DNA from: an uncultured Opitutia bacterium
GTDB taxonomy: Bacteria > Verrucomicrobiota > Verrucomicrobiia > Opitutales > Opitutaceae
Assembly: GCA_903938935.1 (NCBI GenBank)
Contig: CAJAFD010000007.1
Coordinates: 1 to 5,991 of the forward strand
Direction of reading: 5' to 3'
DNA length: 5,991 bases
Under the pieces are notes generated by a model. That model was given only the letters and a program-made list of their open reading frames with translations, did no database searches and was not told the origin of the DNA. Both the position numbers and the translations under genes were made by a program. Positions within the stretch are counted from its first letter, which is position 1. Every line of letters starts with the position of its first letter. Shown one piece after another: positions 1 to 5,119 of this stretch.

Positions 1-653
1 CCGATCTCGCGCGCTCGAAAAGAGAAGCCCTGGAACGCATCGCCATCGGTGACGCCGCGACCTACGACCACGAACTGGAAATGATCCACGGCAGCGTCGG
101 CACGGCCCGCGCCTTCGACAACAAGGTCGGCGCCTACATCGTCGGCGAAACCCTCATCCGTCTCGCCAAAGCGAAGCGCAAGCTCGCCGCCAAGGTCGTG
201 AGCGTCGCCACCTCGCAAGAAGAGATCGGCGTGCGCGGCGCGACCACCGCCGCTTACGCCGTCAACCCGCACATCGCGCTCGCCGTCGATGTCGGCCACG
301 CCACCGATCATCCCGATTGCGACAACCGCAAATACGGCGAAACCAAACTCGGCGGCGGCCCGATCCTCTGCCGCGGCGCCAACATCAACCCGAAGGTCTT
401 CGCCCGCCTCGTCGCCGCCGCGAAGAAATTAAAAATCCCGTATCAAGTCGAAGCCGACCCGCGCCCGACCGGCACCGATGCGCGCGCGATCCAGATGGGC
501 CGCGGCGGCGTCGCCACGGGGCTCGTGAGCATCCCGCTTCGCTACATGCACACGCCGAGCGAAGTCGTAGACTTGGAAGACGTCGAACGCTGCGTCCAAC
601 TCTTTGTGGAATTCGCCCTCGAATTAGAAAAGGGCGACTACGCGCACTGGTAA
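1..653 (+). CDS. M42-family metallo-aminopeptidase, C-terminal part (5' end outside window)
   Basis: The reading frame is open from base 3 to the TAA at 651-653, giving about 216 residues of a protein that begins left of the window; M42 enzymes are usually near 350 residues, so roughly a third is missing. Counting from the first visible residue (Asp, base 3), the dinuclear-metal peptidase signatures appear in order: AFDNKVG (Asp39, bridging ligand), TSQEEIGVRGA (Glu73 catalytic base, Glu74 ligand), VDVGHATDHP (Asp96 ligand), the GTDA turn near 157-160, and RYMHTPSEVVDLEDVE (His183 ligand). All the expected C-terminal metal and catalytic residues are present, so the enzyme looks active. Family members are cytosolic aminopeptidases that remove N-terminal residues from peptides; some relatives were historically named endoglucanases. 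Substrate preference cannot be read here. An ATG at 81 is internal to the conserved domain and is not the real start. The gene converges on clpX and ends before an intrinsic terminator. Confidence 0.9.
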   Translation, partial: DLARSKREALERIAIGDAATYDHELEMIHGSVGTARAFDNKVGAYIVGETLIRLAKAKRKLAAKVVSVATSQEEIGVRGATTAAYAVNPHIALAVDVGHATDHPDCDNRKYGETKLGGGPILCRGANINPKVFARLVAAAKKLKIPYQVEADPRPTGTDARAIQMGRGGVATGLVSIPLRYMHTPSEVVDLEDVERCVQLFVEFALELEKGDYAHW

Positions 654-716
654 GCGCGACGCTCGCCATATCATTCGCCTTCGGTGCGTCGCAACGCGCC
701 GAGGGCCACCTCGCCA
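654..716. other. Short gap between peptidase stop and terminator, with a 7-bp inverted repeat
   Basis: No coding sequence is supported here. GCGACGC at 656-662 and GCGTCGC at 686-692 are perfect reverse complements separated by 23 bases. No T-tract follows on either strand, so this is not an intrinsic terminator by itself. It could form a stem in the 3' untranslated part of the peptidase message, or in read-through transcripts from clpX. Confidence 0.35.
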
Positions 717-741
717 CGCCGCCCGCTCAGGCGGCGTTTTT
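717..741 (+). terminator. Rho-independent terminator of the M42 peptidase gene
   Basis: CGCCGCC at 717-723 pairs perfectly with GGCGGCG at 730-736 across a 6-base loop, and five T residues follow at 737-741. This is a textbook intrinsic terminator for plus-strand transcription. It overlaps the last codons and stop (727-729) of clpX on the other strand. On the minus strand no T-run follows the stem, so it should not end clpX transcription. Confidence 0.8.
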
Positions 742-2019
742 GCTGGAATCAGTCTTGGGCGCGAGGCGCAAGGTGGGCCGACGCCGACCCGCGACCACGG
801 CGGCGTCGATGATGACTTCCGTCACGTCATCGCGCTGCGGGAGTTCATACATGACCTCAAGCATGAGTGTTTCCATGATCGAGCGGAGCGCGCGCGCGCC
901 GGTCTTGAGGTCGATGGCTTTTTGCGCGATCGCCTTCACGGCGTCGCGGGTGAAATGGAGGCGCACGCCATCAATCGCGAAGAGCTTGGCGTATTGCTTG
1001 ATGGTCGCGTTCTTCGTCTTGAGGAGAATTTTTTCGAGATCGGCGACGGAGAGTTGATCGAGCACGGAAACCACCGGCAGGCGGCCGATGAATTCCGGGA
1101 TCATGCCGAAGCGCACGAGATCTTCGGGCGCGATTTGCTTCATCACCTCTTCGGGCGTGATCGCGCGGTCGGCGGCATTGACGTGGAAACCGACGGAGCT
1201 CGAGCCGAGGCGTTTCTTGAGGATCTGGTCGAGGCCGACGAAGGCGCCGCCGCAGATGAAGAGAATGTTGGCGGTGTTGACCTGAATATATTCTTGGTTC
1301 GGGTGCTTGCGGCCGCCTTGGGGCGGGACATTGCAGACCGTGCCTTCGAGGATTTTCAAGAGCGCCTGTTGCACGCCTTCGCCGGAGACGTCGCGGGTGA
1401 TGGAGACGTTTTCCGTGGAGCGGCGGGTCTTGTCGATTTCATCGATGTAGATGATGCCACACTCGGCGCGTTTCACATCGTAGTTCGCGGCTTGGAGGAG
1501 GCGCAGCACGACATTTTCCACGTCTTCGCCGACGTAGCCGGCTTCGGTGAGCGTGGTCGCGTCGGAGATGGCAAACGGCACGTCGAGGATGCGCGCGAGC
1601 GTGCGGGCGAGCAGGGTTTTGCCGGAGCCCGTCGGGCCGGCGAGGAGGATGTTGCTCTTCTCGACTTCGACGTCGTTGAACTCGTGCGCCATCTCGGCGG
1701 GATCGAGCGTGGTCGCGCTGGAGCCGAATTTGAGGCGCTTGTAATGGTTATACACGGCGACGGCCAAAACCTTCTTCGCGTGATCTTGCCCGATCACAAA
1801 ATCATCGAGCGTGCGCTTGATCTCGGCGGGCTTGATGAGGCGAATCGTGGGCTTCGTATCCTTGGCCGCGGCGGGCGAGAGCTCGCGGTCCATGATCGTC
1901 TTACAAACGCCGACGCAGGAGTCGCAGATGTACACGCCCGGCCCGGCGATGATTTTCTTCACCTCCGTCTGCGACTTCCCGCAGAAAGAACACAGCGTCA
2001 TGCGCGATGATTTAGCCAT
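727..2019 (-). CDS. clpX: ATP-dependent Clp protease ATP-binding subunit ClpX
   Basis: This 430-residue protein is the AAA+ unfoldase that recognises tagged or misfolded proteins in the cytosol, unfolds them with ATP and threads them into ClpP. Its length is close to the 424 of E. coli ClpX. Visible elements in order: N-terminal zinc-binding domain with Cys10, Cys13, Cys32 and Cys35; Walker A GPTGSGKT (128-135); pore loop GYVG (161-164); Walker B IIYIDEID (189-196, Asp193 and Glu194); RKH pore loop GGRKHP (235-240); sensor 1 NILFICGGAF (251-260); arginine finger in IPEFIGRLPVV (Arg313); sensor 2 GARALRS (Arg376). The ClpP-docking loop reads VGF (276-278), a conservative version of the usual IGF. 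The ATG at 2017-2019 is preferred because it gives the normal N-terminus; GAGG lies about 12 bases upstream, a loose ribosome-binding fit. Third gene of the tig-clpP-clpX cluster, 111 bases after clpP. Confidence 0.98.
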   Translation of the reverse strand: MAKSSRMTLCSFCGKSQTEVKKIIAGPGVYICDSCVGVCKTIMDRELSPAAAKDTKPTIRLIKPAEIKRTLDDFVIGQDHAKKVLAVAVYNHYKRLKFGSSATTLDPAEMAHEFNDVEVEKSNILLAGPTGSGKTLLARTLARILDVPFAISDATTLTEAGYVGEDVENVVLRLLQAANYDVKRAECGIIYIDEIDKTRRSTENVSITRDVSGEGVQQALLKILEGTVCNVPPQGGRKHPNQEYIQVNTANILFICGGAFVGLDQILKKRLGSSSVGFHVNAADRAITPEEVMKQIAPEDLVRFGMIPEFIGRLPVVSVLDQLSVADLEKILLKTKNATIKQYAKLFAIDGVRLHFTRDAVKAIAQKAIDLKTGARALRSIMETLMLEVMYELPQRDDVTEVIIDAAVVAGRRRPTLRLAPKTDSSKNAA

Positions 2020-2020
2020 G

Positions 2021-2040
2021 GGACCAATTTGCCTCGGTCC
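2021..2040 (-). promoter_or_regulatory. Possible small hairpin around the clpX ribosome-binding site
   Basis: In the message, GGACC (2040-2036) can pair with GGTCC (2025-2021), a 5-bp stem with a 10-base loop that contains the only Shine-Dalgarno-like GAGG and ends one base before the clpX start codon. The stem is short, so a regulatory role is only a possibility. The rest of the clpP-clpX gap (2041-2130) shows no convincing promoter and no T-tract terminator, which suits read-through from clpP. Confidence 0.25.
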
Positions 2041-2130
2041 TACGCGCCGAGTCCAGAGCAGAGTTCAGCCAAGCAGGTCATAAACCCACCGATGCGGGCG
2101 GCGGAGGGCGCTGCGCCGATCCTGAACGTT

Positions 2131-2760
2131 TTAAGCCGCGGCGCTGGGCACCACGATCTTCTGGGCCTCGCGGGTCGAAGCGATCACGTGGTCCACGATG
2201 CCGTAGGTCTTGGCCTCTTCGGCATCCATGTAGTAATCGCGGTCGGCATTGCGCTCGACGTCGGCCACGGGCTTGCCGGTGTGCTTGGAGAGCACGCCGT
2301 TGAGCGTCGTGCGCCAGCGGATGATCTCGCGGGCCGCGATGGCGATGTCGGCCGTCTGGCCACCAGCGCCGCCGCTGGGTTGGTGAATCATGACGCGGCT
2401 GTTGGGTAGCGCGAAACGCTTACCCTTGCTGCCGGCGGCGAGGAGCACGGTGCTCATGCTGGCGACCATGCCGATGCAGTACGTGACGACGTCGTACTGC
2501 ATGAAATTCATCGTGTCGTAGATCGCCATACCCGCCGTGACGCTGCCGCCCGGCGAGTTGATGTAAACGTGGACGTCTTTCTTCGCATCTTCCATCTGCA
2601 GATAGAGCATCTGCGCGATCACGAGGTTGGCGACGGCGTCGTCGATGGGCGTGCCGATGAAGATGATCCGGTCCTTCAAGAGGCGCGAATACACGTCCAT
2701 GGCGCGCGTCTCGCGGCCGTTGCTGTCGTAGATGGTGGGATTGGGAAGATAGTAGCTCAC
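2131..2760 (-). CDS. clpP: ATP-dependent Clp protease proteolytic subunit ClpP
   Basis: This 209-residue serine peptidase forms the double-heptamer chamber that degrades substrates fed by ClpX. The catalytic triad is intact: Ser101 in GMVASM, His126 in MIHQP and Asp175 in ADRDYYM, matching Ser97/His122/Asp171 of mature E. coli ClpP by spacing. The IIFIG strand (32-36) and the YINSPGGSVTAG oxyanion-hole segment (66-77) are conserved. The wording around the serine (GMVASMS) departs slightly from the commoner GxAASMG. The start is a GTG at 2758-2760. An in-frame TAA lies only three codons upstream with no other start between, and the conserved N-terminal stretch would be lost from the next Met (residue 21), so GTG is well supported. 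No Shine-Dalgarno is visible. There is no long propeptide. It begins 20 bases after the tig stop, so translational coupling is likely. Confidence 0.97.
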   Translation of the reverse strand: MSYYLPNPTIYDSNGRETRAMDVYSRLLKDRIIFIGTPIDDAVANLVIAQMLYLQMEDAKKDVHVYINSPGGSVTAGMAIYDTMNFMQYDVVTYCIGMVASMSTVLLAAGSKGKRFALPNSRVMIHQPSGGAGGQTADIAIAAREIIRWRTTLNGVLSKHTGKPVADVERNADRDYYMDAEEAKTYGIVDHVIASTREAQKIVVPSAAA

Positions 2761-2780
2761 GGTAGGATGTTAACGGCGAA

Positions 2781-4103
2781 TCAAGCCTTCGCTGGAGTCG
2801 TCGTAACCGTAGCCTTGGAGACGAGGAAATCAACCGCCTTGTCGAAAATGATATTCTGCTGGATGGCGCGGAGCTGGTCGCGATCCTTGGTGAGGTCCTT
2901 GACGAGCTTCTCGGGCTTCTGGCCGGAGCGGCTGGCCTCGCGGTAGATGAAGTTGTCGATGTCGCGCTCGCTCACGCTGATCTTCTCGGCGGTGGCGATT
3001 TTGGCGAGGATGAGCTGGACCTTGACGCGCTGCGTGGCGGCTTTTTGGGCGCCGGCGAAGAGCTCTTTCTTGTCCTTTTCAAACTGATCCTGCGGCACGC
3101 CGCGGCGCATGTTTTCCTCGATGAACTGGCGGAGCACGCCTTGGGTCTCGGAATCGACGAGGCTCTGCGGCACGGGGAAATCAACCTTGGCGGCGATGGC
3201 CTCGGTGACTTGGCGGCGCTGCGCGGTCTGGTTCTCGTATTCTTTGCGGAGCTTGAGGTTGTTGCGGACGCTGCTCTTGAGCGCGTCGAGGTTGTCCACT
3301 TGCTGGGATTTGAAGAACTCTTCGTTGAGCTCGGGCAACACGCGCTCGCGGATCTCGAGGATCTCGACGGCGTAGGTGGCGACCTTGCCAGCCAACGCGG
3401 CGACGGGCGCGAAATCCGCGGGGAACGTGATCGTGATGTCCTTCTTGTCGCCGGTCTTCACGCCAGCGAGGGCTTTGCCCAAGCCCGGGAGCACGCCGTC
3501 GTTGGCGCCTTCGACTTCTTCCCAAGTCTGCGGGACTTTGCCGTAGATTTGTTTCTCGGGGGCGAGCTCGGTGATGGCTTTGCCGTCAACGGTGCCTTCG
3601 TAGGAGAGTTTCACGTAGTCGCTCTTTTGGGCGGGACGCTCGGCGACTTTGAAATCAGCGCGTTCGCCGCGGAGACCTTCGATCACGGTGTCGACTTCGG
3701 CGTCGGTCGCCTCAGTGCCGGCGATCTCGGTGGGCAAGCCCACGTAGTCCGGGAGCGCGAATTCGGGCTGCACATCGACCGTGACGGTGACGGCGGCGGA
3801 GAGGCCGGGCTCGATGGTGCCTTCCTCGACGTTCACGAGGTTGAGGACTTCGAGTTTCTTCTCGTCGAGGGCGCTGCGGTAAGCCTTGGCGACGACCTTC
3901 TGTTTGAATTCGCCGAGGATGTCTTTGCCGTAGCGCTTCAAGACCAAGTTGGCCGGGGCTTTGCCGGGGCGGAAGCCGGGGAGTTGGGCGAACTTAGAGA
4001 ATTCGCTCACGGTCGCTTGGTATTCGGCGTCGACTTCGCTCTTATCGAGGGTGACGACGATGCTTTTGCGCGTATCGGAGACGTTATTGAGTTGGATGTT
4101 CAC
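2781..4103 (-). CDS. tig: Trigger factor (ribosome-associated chaperone)
   Basis: This 440-residue chaperone binds the ribosomal exit tunnel and shields nascent chains; E. coli Tig has 432 residues. The N-terminal ribosome-binding domain carries the signature loop GFRPGKAP (43-50). An FKBP-like domain spans about 158-252 (VKLSYEGTVDGK ... ITFPADF ... VEILEI), followed by the helical C-terminal chaperone arms (about 253-430) and a short Thr/Ala/Lys tail. In the FKBP-like domain the E. coli MIPGF motif is VLPGL (Leu208 in place of Phe198) and about ten residues are inserted before it, so prolyl isomerase activity may be weak or absent. The start is GTG at 4101-4103, giving the family-like N-terminus; the frame stays open another 286 codons upstream, but that part is antisense to the tsaB-like gene, lacks family similarity and has no suitable nearer start. 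No clear Shine-Dalgarno is seen. First gene of the tig-clpP-clpX cluster. Confidence 0.96.
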   Translation of the reverse strand: MNIQLNNVSDTRKSIVVTLDKSEVDAEYQATVSEFSKFAQLPGFRPGKAPANLVLKRYGKDILGEFKQKVVAKAYRSALDEKKLEVLNLVNVEEGTIEPGLSAAVTVTVDVQPEFALPDYVGLPTEIAGTEATDAEVDTVIEGLRGERADFKVAERPAQKSDYVKLSYEGTVDGKAITELAPEKQIYGKVPQTWEEVEGANDGVLPGLGKALAGVKTGDKKDITITFPADFAPVAALAGKVATYAVEILEIRERVLPELNEEFFKSQQVDNLDALKSSVRNNLKLRKEYENQTAQRRQVTEAIAAKVDFPVPQSLVDSETQGVLRQFIEENMRRGVPQDQFEKDKKELFAGAQKAATQRVKVQLILAKIATAEKISVSERDIDNFIYREASRSGQKPEKLVKDLTKDRDQLRAIQQNIIFDKAVDFLVSKATVTTTPAKA

Positions 4104-4117
4104 AGGTAAAAAAGTCG

Positions 4118-4169
4118 CGGACAGGTTTTCGTTAAAAGAATCGGGCAACCTACGCGACGCACCTGTCCG
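4118..4169. repeat. 9-bp inverted repeat flanking the tig start region, with a third half-copy
   Basis: CGGACAGGT (4118-4126) and ACCTGTCCG (4161-4169) are perfect reverse complements 34 bases apart. The core ACAGGT recurs once more as a direct copy at 4102-4107, overlapping the tig start codon, so three copies of ACAGGT/ACCTGT lie within 65 bases. One arm sits between the proposed -35 and -10 boxes and the other in the early leader. This could be a pair of regulator half-sites or an RNA stem; chance is not excluded. Confidence 0.5.
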
Positions 4170-4174
4170 GTCAA
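4147..4174 (-). promoter_or_regulatory. Candidate sigma-70-type promoter for tig-clpP-clpX
   Basis: On the minus strand a -35-like TTGACC (4174-4169, five of six consensus bases) is followed after 16 bases by TAGGTT (4152-4147), which keeps the key T, A and final T of the -10 box. Transcription would start near 4140, leaving a leader of about 37 bases before the tig GTG. The site lies in the only sizeable gap upstream of the cluster. No CIRCE-type heat-shock operator is seen. The call rests on consensus matching alone. Confidence 0.4.
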
Positions 4175-4250
4175 TGCCGGATTCGGCCGCGCCGCGCGTC
4201 CAGCGGTTGCGCGCTTGCCCCGCGCCCGCGGGATGCGTTTGGTGGCCCCG

Positions 4251-4889
4251 ATGCCGAGTTTGTCCGAGCTCATCCGCGACCACGCCCCCGTCCTGCTTTT
4301 GGACGCGGCCTCGCTGCGCAGCCAAGTCGGCCTGTTCGCCGCCGACGGCACCGCTCGCTGGGAAACCCAGACCGGGGAAGCCGGCGTCGCGATCTTCCGC
4401 AGCGTTGATCGCCTCGGCGTCGACCTCGCCACCGTGCGCGCCTTCGTCTTCTGCGAAGGCCCCGGCTCGACCCTCGGCATCCGCACCGTCGCGATGGCTC
4501 TCCGCACCTGGCAAACCCTGAGCCCGCGCCCCGCCTTTGCTTACGGCAGCCTCGATCTCATCGCCCACGCCATCGGGGCGCCCGCGACCGCCATCATCGC
4601 CGATGCCCGCCGCGACACCTGGCATTATCAACGCCTCGGCCAACCCCTCCGCCGCGTCGCCACCGCCGAGCTCGCCGCCCCCCTCCTCACTCCCGCCGAT
4701 TTCCGCAACTGGACGCCCCTGCCCGCCGATGTTGCCACGACGCCCTACGACGTCGCCGCCCTTCTCGTCCGCACGCCGGAGGCCGCGCTCTTCCGCGCCG
4801 TCGAAGCACCCGAAGCTTTTCTGCACGAAGAACCGAGCTACGCGACCTGGAGCCCGCACATCCACCGCGCGCCCACGCCCGGCGCTTAA
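4251..4889 (+). CDS. TsaB-like protein (t6A tRNA modification, YeaZ/M22 family), divergent
   Basis: About 212 residues from the ATG at 4251; E. coli TsaB has 231. TsaB is the scaffold partner of TsaD in the cytosolic complex that makes N6-threonylcarbamoyladenosine at position 37 of ANN-decoding tRNAs. Supporting features: an ASKHA-type first strand VLLLDAASLRSQVGLF (14-29); CEGPGSTLGIR (68-78), which matches the family's GRGPGSFTGLR; AIIADARRDTWHY (114-126), which matches the IDARRGEVY region; and a family-like C-terminal EPSYATW (194-200). The protein is short and divergent, and the conserved His of the usual EH motif before GPGS is not evident. Starts at TTG 4215 and ATG 4233 are also in frame. 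ATG 4251 is preferred because GGTGG at 4241-4245 sits five bases upstream, and it gives the most family-like N-terminus. It is transcribed divergently from tig. No tsaD, tsaE or rimI is in view. Confidence 0.72.
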   Translation: MPSLSELIRDHAPVLLLDAASLRSQVGLFAADGTARWETQTGEAGVAIFRSVDRLGVDLATVRAFVFCEGPGSTLGIRTVAMALRTWQTLSPRPAFAYGSLDLIAHAIGAPATAIIADARRDTWHYQRLGQPLRRVATAELAAPLLTPADFRNWTPLPADVATTPYDVAALLVRTPEAALFRAVEAPEAFLHEEPSYATWSPHIHRAPTPGA

Positions 4890-4938
4890 CGTGCGCCGCG
4901 ATTCTGCGTCGAGGGAGCGCCCCGCGAGGAAACTGCGC

Positions 4939-4967
4939 TTGACCCGACGCGCGAAATCCAAAGTTTC
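4939..4967 (+). promoter_or_regulatory. Possible promoter for tRNA-Glu
   Basis: TTGACC at 4939-4944 is a good -35 match. The expected -10 position (about 4961-4967, AAGTTTC) is a poor match. A start near 4975 would leave a leader of about eight bases before the tRNA, which is reasonable for a tRNA precursor. The rest of 4890-4982 holds no gene and no clear terminator for the preceding gene. Confidence 0.25.
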
Positions 4968-4982
4968 TCGCCTCCGTCAGAC

Positions 4983-5057
4983 GCCCCCATCGTCTATCGG
5001 CTAGGACGGGTGGTTCTCATCCACCAAAGCGGAGTTCGACTCTCCGTGGGGGCACCA
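4983..5057 (+). tRNA. tRNA-Glu (anticodon CTC)
   Basis: A full cloverleaf can be drawn. The acceptor stem GCCCCCA (4983-4989) pairs with TGGGGGC (5047-5053), followed by discriminator A and an encoded CCA (5055-5057). The D-arm GTCT/GGAC (4992-4995 with 5004-5007) has the TCGTCTA start typical of tRNA-Glu. The anticodon stem GGTGG/CCACC (5009-5013, 5021-5025) encloses TTCTCAT, so the anticodon is CTC (5016-5018), reading GAG. The variable loop is 4 nt, as in E. coli tRNA-Glu. The T-arm CGGAG/CTCCG has the loop TTCGACT. A TTTTT run follows at 5059-5063 without its own hairpin. A second Glu isoacceptor (TTC) would be expected elsewhere to read GAA. Confidence 0.97.
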
Positions 5058-5119
5058 CTTTTTAGCCGCTTCATACCGACCCTCTTTACTCGGGTCCAGA
5101 TTTAGGCTAATTCGCCTAT

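Noticed and set aside
317..1057. 246-codon plus-strand frame overlapping the peptidase and clpX
   Set aside because: It is Arg/Pro-rich out-of-frame translation of the peptidase that runs through the terminator into antisense clpX.
922..2010. 362-codon plus-strand open frame antisense to clpX
   Set aside because: It lies wholly within the confidently identified clpX, has low-complexity Asp/Glu/Gly/Ala/Val-rich content with no recognisable domain, and is the kind of shadow frame expected opposite a G+C-rich gene.
3045..4109. 354-codon plus-strand open frame antisense to tig
   Set aside because: It is a mirror of tig codon usage, with repetitive Leu/Gly/Asp/Glu/Val content and no motif. Trigger factor on the other strand explains the region.
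4104..4961. 286-codon N-terminal extension of the tig frame
   Set aside because: It is antisense to the TsaB-like gene, is Gly/Ala/Arg/Glu-rich without family similarity, and would abolish the normal trigger factor N-terminus and the intergenic promoter.
4537..5004. 155-codon plus-strand frame overlapping the TsaB-like gene and tRNA
   Set aside because: It is a Ser/Pro/Arg-rich alternate frame of the TsaB-like gene that runs into the tRNA, with no domain.
5078..5096. GACCC/GGGTC hairpin between tRNA-Glu and the Sel1 gene
   Set aside because: The stem is only 5 bp and no T-tract follows, so neither a terminator nor an operator can be supported.
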